A stretch of DNA of 64,000 bases from AP-15 sp963703665 (GTDB lineage: Bacteria; Pseudomonadota; Alphaproteobacteria; ATCC43930; CGMCC-115725), in NCBI GenBank assembly GCA_963703665.1, contig CAVPFB010000004.1:558001-622000 (forward strand). The letters run 5' to 3'. The position numbers and the translations under genes were made by a program. Under the pieces are notes generated by a model that saw only the letters and a list, made by a program, of their open reading frames with translations, searched no databases and was not told the DNA's origin. Below, piece after piece: positions 19,155 through 28,018 of the stretch (within the stretch, counting starts at the first letter, position 1; the number at the start of each line of letters is the position of its first letter).

Positions 19155-20556
19155 GTGGAGGCAACCTTGAAAGCAGGGAGCCAGGGGTATCGGCCCGGTC
19201 TCGTCGATCTCGCCAAAGGGCAGATCAGCCGCGAAATCTTCGTTAATGACGAGATCTACGCGCAGGAGCAGGAGCGGCTGTTCGCCCGCGCCTGGCTGTT
19301 CGTCGGCCACGACAGCCAGATCCCGAACGCTGGCGATTTCTTCGTCTCGGGCATGGGCGAGGAGTCGGTCATTCTCTGTCGCGACCGCGCCGGGCAGATC
19401 CGCGTGTTCCTGAATTCGTGCCGGCATCGCGGCATGAAGGTGTGTCGCTATGACGAGGGCAACACGCCGGTTTTCACCTGCCCCTATCACGGCTGGAGCT
19501 ACGGCACCGACGGCAAATTGGTCGGCGTCCCTTATTTCCGGGAGGCCTACCATTCTCAAGCTCGACCGCGCGCAATGGGGGTTGGTCGAGGTGGCGCAGC
19601 TCTGCGTCTACAAGGGCAGTGTGTGGGCCACCTGGGACCCGGCGGCGCCGTCCTTCACCGAATATCTCGGCGATTTCGCGCGCTATCTCGACTTGACCTT
19701 GGAAAGCTGGGAGGGCGGCGAAGACGGCGTCGAGGTTCTCGGCGGCATCCAGAAATGGCTGATCCCGTGCAATTGGAAATTCCCGGCCGAGAATTTCTGC
19801 GGCGACAGCTATCACAACATCAGCCATCGCTCGGTCGATCTCGTCGGCATCGGGCCGTCGGGCAGCGGACGGCGCGACATGCGGGAGCGACAGATGGCGC
19901 GCCGGCTGCAGGTGTCGTTCTATGAGCGCGGCCACCAGACCGGGGTCTATGTCTTGCCGCAAGGCGAGCCGACCCCGCTGGCTTACAGCCATTCGCCGGT
20001 CGTCTCCGAATATTTCGCGCATTGCGAAGAGCAGCGGCGGCGCCGCAAGGGCGAATGGGGCCGGGTGATCGGCAGCCCCGGCGAGGTCTTTCCCAACATC
20101 GCGCTGCATCCGCGCCAGCCGCGCACGATCGCGGTGTGGCATCCGCGCGGCGCCCACCAGACCGAATGCTGGCGCTGGTATTTTGTCGACAAGGCCGCAC
20201 CGCAGGAGGTCAAGGATTTCCTGCGCGACTATTACATCCGCTATTCGGGCCCGGCCGGCATGACCGAGCAGGACGACATGGAAAACTGGAACTACGCCCA
20301 TGCCGCGAGCCGCGGCGTGATCGCGCGCCGCCATCCCTACAGCTATGAGCAGGGGCAGGGCTACGAGATCGAGAATTACGAATGGCAGGGGCTGCGCATC
20401 CCCGGCACGGTCATGGACATCACCGAGGCGAAATCGAGCGAGCACAATCTGCGCAACCTCTACCGCCGCTGGGCCGAATTCATGGAGGCTGACAGCTGGG
20501 ACCAGCTCGCGACCTGGCGTCGGGCCGATGCCAACATCGTGCGGGCCGCCGAATGA
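19155..20556 (+). CDS. aromatic-ring-hydroxylating dioxygenase, alpha subunit, one frameshift
   Basis: Large catalytic subunit with a Rieske [2Fe-2S] centre and mononuclear iron. The Rieske motif is C-R-H followed after 17 residues by C-P-Y-H near residues 93-113. The mononuclear iron site is in FCGDSYHNISH near residue 220 (two His; the third ligand, Asp, lies later). The frame changes near 19550, inside the segment between the Rieske domain and LDRAQWGLVEVAQLCVYKG; dropping one base joins them to about 466 residues, the normal size. A GTG at 19155 opens the frame, but TTG at 19167 has a GGAGG site five bases upstream and is the better start. The substrate is unknown, but neighbours point to an aromatic acid. 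Confidence 0.9.
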
Positions 20557-20759
20557 GCGAAATCGTCAACACCCGGCTTCTGACCCCCGGCATGCAGATC
20601 GTATTGGTCGACGGCGCCGTCGCCGAGGTGGTCTCGAACCCGTTGGACGGCGTCTGGGTATTCGCCCGCTATCTGTCCTCGCCCACTGACCCCTCGGTCG
20701 TCGGCTGCGAAGACATGATCTTCGCCCAAGACATCGCCGAGATCCGCGCGACGCCGTGA
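20553..20759 (+). CDS. small hypothetical protein coupled to the dioxygenase (68 aa)
   Basis: A 68-residue protein whose ATG overlaps the alpha-subunit stop (ATGA), so it is translationally coupled and part of the operon. It has no Cys pairs for an iron-sulfur cluster and no signal peptide. The sequence alternates short hydrophobic strands with turns (MQIVLVDGAVAEVVSN, GVWVFARYLSS), which suggests a small beta barrel. It is not a ferredoxin. Its position makes a role in assembly or regulation of the dioxygenase plausible, but this is inference; I recognise no family. Confidence 0.65.
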   Translation: MSEIVNTRLLTPGMQIVLVDGAVAEVVSNPLDGVWVFARYLSSPTDPSVVGCEDMIFAQDIAEIRATP

Positions 20760-20860
20760 CATCGCTCCGCCTTGTGGCGGTTTTTCGGCGGCCCGCAATC
20801 CTCAGGCGAGCGCGAGATTCTCGTCGAAGAGCAGCACCTCTGCGTGGCTGGCCGGGATGG

Positions 20861-20932
20861 TTCCCGCAGAAAGCGGGAATCCAGGGGCCAAGGTCACTTC
20901 GCCCGCCTGGGCCCCCGCTTACGCGGGGGCGA
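20861..20932. repeat. double hairpin intergenic repeat
   Basis: Two stem-loops in a row: TTCCCGC with GCGGGAA (loop AGAAA) and CCCCCGC with GCGGGGG (loop TTAC). It lies between the convergent dioxygenase operon and the next amidohydrolase, where it may act as a bidirectional transcript end. Confidence 0.75.
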
Positions 20933-20958
20933 CGGGTGGTCCTATTTGTGCCGAGCGC

Positions 20959-22107
20959 TCAGGCCTGTTTGAAAAAACGATCGGCGTTGCCGGCGAGCAG
21001 CTTCTTCTTGGTGTCGCCGCTCAGGCTCTGCCAGGCGATGATGTTGTCGACCGAATTCGGGAACTGGCACTCCGAATGCGGATAGTCGGAGGCGTACATC
21101 AGCAAATCGTCACCGAGGAATTGGGTGACGTAATTGAACATATCCTCGCCTTCATGGTGCTCGATGCTGCAGAAGAACCGGCCGCTCGCCATGTATTCGC
21201 TCGGCTTGTGCTTTAATGGCGCAATGCCGCCGACATAGACCGCCTGCTCGTCGAGCCGCCGGGCCCAGAACGGCAGCCAGCCGAAGCCGCATTCGAGCAC
21301 GCCCATGCGCAGGCTCGGATAGCGGTCGAACAGCCCGCCGCCGATGAACGAGGCGACAAACCGCATCGCGCCCCACGGATGGGCGGCGGCGCGGCCGATA
21401 AAGATGTTCTCCCACAGATCGAGATAGCCTGGATAATAGGGCGGGGTCCAGGTAAAGCTGTGGTTGGCGATCGGCAGGTCGTGCTCGGCGGCGGCCTGCC
21501 AGATCGGGTAGAGATCGGGATGGTCGGCCGGCACGTCCTTGGCGAGCAGCGGCATCACCGCCACCGCCCATTTCGACTTCCCCCATTCCCGGATCTCGCG
21601 CACCGCCTCGGGTACGTCGCGCGAGGAGGCGACGATCATGCTCTTCAGCCGGTCGGGGTAGTCGCCGCAGAAATCCGCCATATGGCGGTGGTAGGCGCGA
21701 ATGATGCCGACTTCGAGGGTCGGGTCATCGAGCCCGACGAGGCTGAGCCACGAAGTCGGGATCAGGAAATGGACATCGGTGCCCTCATCGTCCATGTCGG
21801 CGACCCGGTTGCCCGCCTGGTCGTCCTGGGTGCCGGGCCGCGGCTGCTTGGTTCCCATCCATTGCGTGTCGCGACCGGTGAAGGTCTCACGCGGCGCCTT
21901 TTCACCGAGAACGCGCCGGTAGTATTTGACGCCGACGCGATAGTTGTGGAGCTCACCCTTGCCTTCGACCGCCTGCCCCGCCGAGACACGATAGGGTGCC
22001 AGTTCGGGAAGACGCGCACGAAAGGCCGGATCGACATAGCGTTCCAGCACCTCGGCGGCCGGGTTGACATGGGTGTCTGAATCATAGACGCGGAAACCAT
22101 TCTTCAT
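20959..22107 (-). CDS. amidohydrolase family protein (metal-dependent TIM-barrel hydrolase)
   Basis: A 382-residue member of the amidohydrolase-2 group. The N-terminal VYDSDTHVNPAAE holds the D-x-H metal motif, LPIANHSFTW contains the middle His, and LLMYASDYPHSECQFP contains the late Asp and His. The C-terminal SGDTKKKLLAGNADRFF closes the barrel. Related proteins act on aromatic carboxylates or ring-cleavage products. A GGAGGAGAGG site precedes the ATG at 22107, which is preferred over an upstream in-frame ATG. It faces the dioxygenase operon tail to tail, and together with the 12925 gene gives two related hydrolases around one oxygenase cluster. Confidence 0.88.
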   Translation of the reverse strand: MKNGFRVYDSDTHVNPAAEVLERYVDPAFRARLPELAPYRVSAGQAVEGKGELHNYRVGVKYYRRVLGEKAPRETFTGRDTQWMGTKQPRPGTQDDQAGNRVADMDDEGTDVHFLIPTSWLSLVGLDDPTLEVGIIRAYHRHMADFCGDYPDRLKSMIVASSRDVPEAVREIREWGKSKWAVAVMPLLAKDVPADHPDLYPIWQAAAEHDLPIANHSFTWTPPYYPGYLDLWENIFIGRAAAHPWGAMRFVASFIGGGLFDRYPSLRMGVLECGFGWLPFWARRLDEQAVYVGGIAPLKHKPSEYMASGRFFCSIEHHEGEDMFNYVTQFLGDDLLMYASDYPHSECQFPNSVDNIIAWQSLSGDTKKKLLAGNADRFFKQA

Positions 22108-22235
22108 TTCGCCTCTCCTCCGTTCGGCGCTCGCCGGTGCGGTCTTCTTTGACCGCGCCATCATAGGATCGCCGCCAGGCCTTGTCGACCAGCCCTTGCC
22201 GATGCCGGCGGCCGCCGGACGGCTTGGAGCGGGAC

Positions 22236-23666
22236 TTACCGGGTGGAATGGTCGACAGCCAGTCGGATCTTCTTTGGCGCGGCACCGTTGGCGGCGAGGT
22301 AGACCGCCTTGTTGGTTTCGACATTATAGGCGAGCCGGCGGTCGCGCAGGTCGTATTGCGGCCGCGCCAGGATGCGGGCGGACAATTCCAGATGATTGCC
22401 GATGTCGAAGTATTCGATCACGTTCTTATGATAGCGGCCGAATTGAAGAAACGTATGGGTTCGCGAGGCGATCACCCGGCAGCCGAGCTCGAGCGCCTGC
22501 GAGATCGGGCCGGACGAAGATTGGCCGACCTCAAGGTAAGGGAAGACCACGGTATCGCAAACCGCCATCCCCGACAGGAATTCGGCGTCGCTGGTGGCCC
22601 CGAGAAAATGCATCCGCGGCGACAGATCCTTGGGATGGTCGATCAGCAGGTCGCGCATCGAGCTGTCGACGGCGACCGAAACTGTGGGTGCGCTGCGCGC
22701 AGCGCCGGTCCGCATCCGTTCGGCGATATTGGTGTCGACATAGCCGGCATCGAACAGCGATGACACGACCGGATCGAGCGGCTGATGCGATTTGATTTCG
22801 TTCGGGTGAACCCCGCCGAAAATCAGCAGATGGTAGTCCTTCGGCAGGTGATGCAGGGCTCGGATGACAGCATCGAAACCTTTGTAGCGCCCGAGAAATC
22901 CGAAAACCCCGATCAGCTTGGCGTCGTTCGGGACCCGGTCCAGCAACGGGAACTTGTCGCGCGACGCGGTGCGGCGGATCTCGTCCGCCTGCTCCTCGCT
23001 CAGAAACGACAGCGGGTGATCATAGACATTGCGCAAGCCGTGGACATACCTCATGTGCCACAGCTCGCGGCGGGTATGAACAATAACGGCGACCGGCTTC
23101 AGCCGCTGGGCGCGACGCAGATGGGTGGCAACCCCGGCCGACAGCAGGTGGGCACGGTTGTATTCCGAACGCAGGCTGATCGCCTTGCCGAGGTTGAGCC
23201 TGAGGATCTCTCGGAAAAATCGCGCGAAATCGAACTCTTCGGCTTCGAACACGGTGTGAAACGTCACCGAAAGCCGCGGCGCCGCTCGGGCGATCCAGGT
23301 GAACCGGCGGAAGATGTCGCGGCAGGCCCGGCCCAACGTGCCGTGTTCCAGCTGCAGGTTGACGGCGTCGAATTCCCTGATCTCCCGGCAAATCTCCTGG
23401 ATGTGGCGGTCGGCGAAGCGGCGCACCCGAGCGTGGGTGGCGCGCAGCAGAAATTGGTTCAGATCGAAGACCGTGACATCGAAAGCATCGGCAAGCTGCA
23501 GTTCGAGGCTTCTCGAATAGGCGGCGATCCCGCACAGATCGCTGTAAGTCGAGACCAGAGCGAGGCGTGGGCGGGTTGCACGGTGGGCCGCGGCAAAGGG
23601 CGGCGCGCGCACCGCGCCGGCGGGGAATGGCACGGGTCCGGTGGCTTCGAACTCTAGGCTCGCCAT
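22236..23666 (-). CDS. glycosyltransferase, GT4-like
   Basis: GT-B fold glycosyltransferase of 476 residues. The N-terminal Rossmann half begins with LALVSTYSDLCGIAAYSR, the usual start for GT4 enzymes with a Gly loop near residue 45; NLQLEHGTLG and VTFHTVFEAEEF follow. The C-terminal half has LIGVFGFLGRYKGFDAVIRALHHL, HLLIFGGVHP and FLGATSDAEFLSGMAVCDTVVFPYLEVGQSSSGPISQALELG, the nucleotide-sugar site with a conserved Glu. It is the last gene of the minus-strand exporter operon, 40 bp after the KpsE-like gene, so it probably builds the exported polysaccharide or its linker. A GGGAGCG site precedes the ATG. Confidence 0.88.
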   Translation of the reverse strand: MASLEFEATGPVPFPAGAVRAPPFAAAHRATRPRLALVSTYSDLCGIAAYSRSLELQLADAFDVTVFDLNQFLLRATHARVRRFADRHIQEICREIREFDAVNLQLEHGTLGRACRDIFRRFTWIARAAPRLSVTFHTVFEAEEFDFARFFREILRLNLGKAISLRSEYNRAHLLSAGVATHLRRAQRLKPVAVIVHTRRELWHMRYVHGLRNVYDHPLSFLSEEQADEIRRTASRDKFPLLDRVPNDAKLIGVFGFLGRYKGFDAVIRALHHLPKDYHLLIFGGVHPNEIKSHQPLDPVVSSLFDAGYVDTNIAERMRTGAARSAPTVSVAVDSSMRDLLIDHPKDLSPRMHFLGATSDAEFLSGMAVCDTVVFPYLEVGQSSSGPISQALELGCRVIASRTHTFLQFGRYHKNVIEYFDIGNHLELSARILARPQYDLRDRRLAYNVETNKAVYLAANGAAPKKIRLAVDHSTR

Positions 23667-23706
23667 GCTTTTTCGCTCCCGCCGCCTGTCGCTGTACGGC
23701 TGCCGC

Positions 23707-24978
23707 CTACAACAGGTGATCCCGCACCGACCGGATGGTCAGGCCGCCGATCGCCCAGACGGTGAAGGCGATCAGAAACGCGACGCCCAGCGCGCGAAGC
23801 CGGCGCGGATAGAGTGCCTCCTCGGGCAGGCTCGGCTGGACGAAATCGGCGATGTAGATTTGCTGGCGGTCGGCGTTACTGCGCGCGCGGTCGAGCCCCT
23901 CGAGCGCATGCTGATAGGCGTTTTCGGCAAAGCGCCGTTCACTTTCGAGCTCCTCATAGGAGCCCATCACTTCGGAAAGCGCCAGCTCGCGCGTATTGGC
24001 AGTGTCGGTGATCTCGCTCTCGACCGATTGCTGTTGCGCCTCGAGCGATTGGATCCGTGCTTCCAGGATCTGGACCGCAGGCGCATCGCCGTGCACGAAC
24101 GCCTTCAGGGTCGACAGCTCGGTGCCGGCGCGGACCAGCTCGTCGCGCAGCCGACCGGCAAGCGCGGCACGAGCATCGACGGTTTTATTCGGGTCGATCA
24201 GGCCCTGCTTGTCGCGATAATCGCGCAACCGGCGCAGCGCCGCGGTCAGACGCCGCTCGGCCGCCTGGACCTCGTCTGCGGAGTTGCGCACGGCATCTCG
24301 CCGCGCCCGCGCCGAGAGCCCGTTTACCAGCCGCTCGGACGAAGCGAGGATGCCTTGCGCCAGCGCCAGGGCGTCTTGCGGAGCAAAGGCGCGGGCGCGG
24401 ACCACGATCGTACCGTTGGTCGGATCGAAAAACGCGTCGACCTGACCGCGCCAAAAGACCACCAGCTCTTCGATCGGCACCGGCAGGTGCAGTCGGGCCA
24501 GCCAGTCGGCGGCGGGTGGCGAAAACATCCGCCGCAGATCAAGGGTCCGGTCGAGATCGTCGACGATCGCGCGGCTGCGGATGTATTGCGCGACGACGTA
24601 GGAATCGAGCCCGATCTGCAACGGCGCCGCCCCCTGTTGCAGCAATGCGCCGGGCTCGGCGCGCGCCGGCTCGGCCGAGCGCAGGCCAAAGCGAAACTCG
24701 GCCACGTACTGGTCGGCGGCGAGGAAGAAATAATAAGCCGCCGCGATTGCGACGGGCAGCGCCACGACCAGCACGAACGAGATCCAGGCGTAGGCGATAT
24801 GGCGGTGTCCGGCGGCCGGGCGCCATTCGCGATTATGCTCGCGGTAAAGTGCGACTTCGCCCTCCGGCTCGCGTCGGGCAAGGCCGAGGACGCGCGCCGG
24901 AGCGACCGGAGCCGCGGTGCGGTCGGCCGTCTCCGGGCCGGCAGCGGCATCGCGCCGCGCGAGCGCCGTCGGCGGCAT
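23707..24978 (-). CDS. capsule polysaccharide export inner-membrane protein, KpsE/BexC/CtrB family
   Basis: Periplasmic adaptor of the ABC-type capsule exporter, 423 residues. A cytosolic N-terminus leads into a first membrane helix around residues 65-86 (SFVLVVALPVAIAAAYYFF), then a large periplasmic part with ADQYVAEFRFGLRS, the typical Wzz-like segment, a coiled-coil region between about residues 215 and 370, and a second membrane helix near residues 395-415 (LGVAFLIAFTVWAIGG). PEEALYPRRL just before the last helix is the family Pro-rich motif. Its ATG overlaps the KpsT stop by four bases (ATGA). It should connect the ABC transporter to an outer-membrane KpsD/Wza protein, which is not in this window. 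Confidence 0.9.
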   Translation of the reverse strand: MPPTALARRDAAAGPETADRTAAPVAPARVLGLARREPEGEVALYREHNREWRPAAGHRHIAYAWISFVLVVALPVAIAAAYYFFLAADQYVAEFRFGLRSAEPARAEPGALLQQGAAPLQIGLDSYVVAQYIRSRAIVDDLDRTLDLRRMFSPPAADWLARLHLPVPIEELVVFWRGQVDAFFDPTNGTIVVRARAFAPQDALALAQGILASSERLVNGLSARARRDAVRNSADEVQAAERRLTAALRRLRDYRDKQGLIDPNKTVDARAALAGRLRDELVRAGTELSTLKAFVHGDAPAVQILEARIQSLEAQQQSVESEITDTANTRELALSEVMGSYEELESERRFAENAYQHALEGLDRARSNADRQQIYIADFVQPSLPEEALYPRRLRALGVAFLIAFTVWAIGGLTIRSVRDHLL

Positions 24979-25640
24979 CAGATTGCGTCCTGCAGCATGC
25001 GATGGTAGCGCGTCAGTGCCGCACCGACATCCTCATAGAGCGAGAGAGCGCCGTCGGCGAGGATTGCGCCGCGATCGCAATACTGTCGGATCGTCTGAGG
25101 GTTGTGGGTCACGAGGATGATGTCGGAGCGCGCCATCCGCGCCCGGAATGCCTCGGCGCATTTGCGGCGAAACCGATGATCGCCGATTTCGGTGACCTCG
25201 TCGATCAGGTAGACGTCGAAATCGATGGCGAGGCAGGCGGCGAAGGCGAGGCGCGCCCGCATCCCGGCGGAGTAGGTATTGACCGGCATGTCGAAATATT
25301 CCCCGAGCTCGGAGAATTCCTCGACATAGCCGATCGTCGGGCGCATCGCCGCGCCGTAGATGCGCGCGATGAACGCCGCGTTCTCGCGTCCAGAGAGGGC
25401 ACCGTGGAAGGTGCCGCCGAAGCCGAGCGGGAACGACACGCGGGACCGGCGCCGCACCACCCCGCGATCGGGCAGCTCGGAGCCGGCGAGCAGGCGGATC
25501 AATGTCGATTTTCCGGCGCCGTTGACCCCGAGGATGCCGAAATTGTGCCCCGACTCGAACACGGCGTTGGCATTGTCGAGCACGACCCTGCGACCGCCGC
25601 GGGTGCGATAGGCCTTGGCTACGCGTTCGAGCCGGATCAT
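24978..25640 (-). CDS. ABC transporter ATP-binding protein, KpsT-like
   Basis: ATPase of a capsule/O-antigen exporter, 220 residues, the usual short length. Walker A is GVNGAGKST near residue 42, the signature loop is the degenerate YSAGMRARLAFA found in this subfamily in place of LSGGQ, Walker B is VYLIDEVTEIGD and the switch His is in LVTHNP. There is no sugar-binding C-terminal domain, so substrate selection is not made here and it belongs to the capsule (KpsT) rather than the Wzt type. Overlaps both neighbours by four bases (ATGA on each side), which shows one translation-coupled operon. Confidence 0.92.
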   Translation of the reverse strand: MIRLERVAKAYRTRGGRRVVLDNANAVFESGHNFGILGVNGAGKSTLIRLLAGSELPDRGVVRRRSRVSFPLGFGGTFHGALSGRENAAFIARIYGAAMRPTIGYVEEFSELGEYFDMPVNTYSAGMRARLAFAACLAIDFDVYLIDEVTEIGDHRFRRKCAEAFRARMARSDIILVTHNPQTIRQYCDRGAILADGALSLYEDVGAALTRYHRMLQDAI

Positions 25641-27586
25641 ACGGGTTCGTAGAGTTTGCGCCGCAGGCCGCGCTCGAGCGCCAACCCCGCCAGCAAGGCC
25701 AACCCGGACAGGGTGGCGAGATAGGTGCGATCGAGCCAATGCGGCTCGTAATCGAGGAAAAAGCTCGACCGGAACCAGTCGACAGCGTGCAATACCGGGT
25801 TCCAGGCGAGGATATTGCGAATCCAATCGGGCATGTTGCCCGGAACGTAAAAGATCCCGGAGCAGAAATATAACAACCGGGTCAACTGCGCCCATATCTT
25901 GTCCCACGATCGGAAAAAGGCGTTGACGACGGCATTGACGAAGCCAAAGCCGCAGCCGAGCAGCCAGACCGTGGCGACCGCCGCGCAGAGGCCGGCAAAA
26001 TCATTGGGCAACGTGCCCAAGCCAAGCGCGCCAAACCCGGCCAGCAGGATGACCGCCACCAAGAGATCGGTCGCGAACTCGAGCAGGGCCCGCGCCAGGA
26101 TCACGTCGAAGGTGCTGACCAACGGCAATTGCAGCAGCGAGCCGTTGGCGGTGACGGCGTAGGTCATGCTGCTGCTGGTGTGGACGAACAGGTGGTAGGG
26201 GATGATCCCGGTATAATAAAATATAAAAAACTGGTTGCCGATCGGCGGCCGGCCATGCATCAAAACGGCGAACACCAGTGACAGTGTCAGGATGTGCAGG
26301 ATCGGTTCGAGCAACGCCCAGCCGTAGCCGAGGGTCGAATCGCCGAACCGGGTGCGGGTCTCGCGCACGATCAGAGCATGGACGACGCGCCACTGGGTGC
26401 GCAACGCCGCCCAGCAACCGGGCTGCGATCCGGGCGCACGGTCCGGCCGCGGGCAGCGCTCTCCGATCACGATGTAGTCGCCGTCGATGGTTTCGAGCCG
26501 GCGGTTCAGCACCTCGAGCACGGCGCGAGCGTATTCCTCGTTGTCGGGTGCGGTGCGGATCAGCTCGCCGCCGACCGCGAGCGCCTCGCGATAGCGGCCG
26601 CTGTCGAGAAACACGGCCAGCTGCGATCGCCTCGCCGCCGGGTTTTCCGGGTCGAGCGATGCAGCCTGGTCGAGCGCCGCGGCCGCCTCGTCGAACCGGC
26701 CGAGCCGGTAGAGCAGGTTGCCGCGGTGCAAGTGATATTCCGCCGCGCCGGGAGCCAAGGCCAGCGCGCGGTCGATCGCCTCGATCCCGCCCTCGATCTG
26801 GCCGCGCATCATCTGTGCCGCCGACAGCAGGCGATAGGCGACGTGGTCTGCGCCGGCGAGAACGAGATTGGCGGTGACGACGTCGGCCGCCTCGTCATAC
26901 CGGTCCGAACGCAGCAGCAGCTCGGCCGCATGGAGTGCTGCGGCGCGGTCGGCGGGCGCCGCGGCATGGGCGCGCCGCGCCAGTGCCACCGCCTTTTCGG
27001 TTTCGTCGAGAGCAAAGGCCACCGCCGACAACTGGCGCAGGACCGCAGCGTCGGTCGGGTCGATCTCGGCGGCGCGTGCCAGATGGCCGAGCGCGTCCGC
27101 GTGCCGGCCGGCCGAGGCGAGTAGACCGCCGGCGTGAACCGCAAGTTCGGACGAGCCCGGCTCGAGCTCGCAGGCCCGGATTGCATGGAAGACCGCGCGG
27201 TCGACCTCGCCTGCAACGGCAAAGGAGCCGCTGGCGTGGCGGTGTCCGGCGGCCCAGTCGGGACGCCGCTCCAACAGGCGTTGATAGGCCGCCGCTGCTT
27301 CGCGATGCCGTTCGCAATTGCTGAACAGCCAAGCGCAGAAATCGGCGACCGACTGATCTTGGTCACGCAGGTCAAATGCGGCGCGGGCGCAATCGACCGC
27401 CGCGTCGCGGTCGCCGCGATAAAAGAGCCTCTCCCCCAGTCGGCAGTAGAGCGCCGCCCGTTCATCGTCCGGCAGGGCGCAATCGGCGAGAGCGCGCTGG
27501 CAACAAGCCAAATCGTCGTCGCCCAACGCCGGCTGCAAAGCGGCGTCGCCGGTCGCATTGGTCGGTATTTCGAGGGCGTCGCTCAA
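25637..27586 (-). CDS. TPR-repeat protein fused to a KpsM-type ABC transporter permease
   Basis: A 649-residue fusion. Residues 1 to about 380 are a helical repeat domain with repeated TPR signatures (for example LYRLGRFDEAAAALDQAASLDPENPAA, and RGDRDAAVDCARAAF). Residues about 395-649 are a complete ABC-2 permease: LIVRETRTRFGDSTLGYGWALLEP marks the start, followed by six predicted membrane helices and the capsule-specific IFYVPGNMPDWIRNILAWNPVLHAVDWFRS near the end. KpsM is usually 250-270 residues and has no TPRs. The start is uncertain: no in-frame ATG with a good site exists, and TTG at 27586 is the earliest; a later start would still keep the TPRs. It heads the operon KpsM-KpsT-KpsE-GT. 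The TPRs, on the cytosolic side, could recruit polymerase or chain-length machinery. Confidence 0.9.
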   Translation of the reverse strand: MSDALEIPTNATGDAALQPALGDDDLACCQRALADCALPDDERAALYCRLGERLFYRGDRDAAVDCARAAFDLRDQDQSVADFCAWLFSNCERHREAAAAYQRLLERRPDWAAGHRHASGSFAVAGEVDRAVFHAIRACELEPGSSELAVHAGGLLASAGRHADALGHLARAAEIDPTDAAVLRQLSAVAFALDETEKAVALARRAHAAAPADRAAALHAAELLLRSDRYDEAADVVTANLVLAGADHVAYRLLSAAQMMRGQIEGGIEAIDRALALAPGAAEYHLHRGNLLYRLGRFDEAAAALDQAASLDPENPAARRSQLAVFLDSGRYREALAVGGELIRTAPDNEEYARAVLEVLNRRLETIDGDYIVIGERCPRPDRAPGSQPGCWAALRTQWRVVHALIVRETRTRFGDSTLGYGWALLEPILHILTLSLVFAVLMHGRPPIGNQFFIFYYTGIIPYHLFVHTSSSMTYAVTANGSLLQLPLVSTFDVILARALLEFATDLLVAVILLAGFGALGLGTLPNDFAGLCAAVATVWLLGCGFGFVNAVVNAFFRSWDKIWAQLTRLLYFCSGIFYVPGNMPDWIRNILAWNPVLHAVDWFRSSFFLDYEPHWLDRTYLATLSGLALLAGLALERGLRRKLYEPV

Positions 27587-28018
27587 TGATGCGGTACTCT
27601 CGATCGGACGGGCCGGATGAAGACGCTCACCACGGCTCCAAGGCCAACGGCGGGATCAGAAATCCCGGCACTCGCCGAGGCCAAGGAACGGCGTCACGCT
27701 AGTATCGTCCGGATTCGTCAGAAGCCTGTCGTCCTCATCGTCACTTTATCGTCAAAAGTATGTGCTTTCAGTGATCTGCTTACGTGCCCCGGTCGGCGTC
27801 GCAGCAGAAGCCGCGGCCGCCTCGATCTGCGACAACGTCCAGCTTCAGCCGGCGCTATATCGCCGCGCGCGGATTTCTTGTCTGGCATCGCCACGCCGAC
27901 ACTCCTAGTGTGACGGCTCGACGGTCATCGAACGACACTGCGACGGGCGAGCGCCGTCTGCGAAGCGCAGCGCGGCCGGCCATGCCTCGGCGGCGGGTAT
28001 TGCACAGGAGAAGTCGGG
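27587..28018. other. intergenic region between divergent operons
   Basis: 430 bp between the exporter operon (minus) and the LLM gene (plus). It must contain both promoters. The middle (27740-27785) is AT-richer than its surroundings and is the likely promoter zone, but I cannot assign clean -35 and -10 boxes. A 98-codon frame at 27617 looks like random coding. An AGGAGAA site lies at 28006-28012 for the LLM gene. Confidence 0.5.

Noticed and set aside
27617..27913. 98-residue protein between the divergent operons
   Set aside because: No ribosome-binding site, composition typical of random frames, and overlaps the region that must hold promoters.
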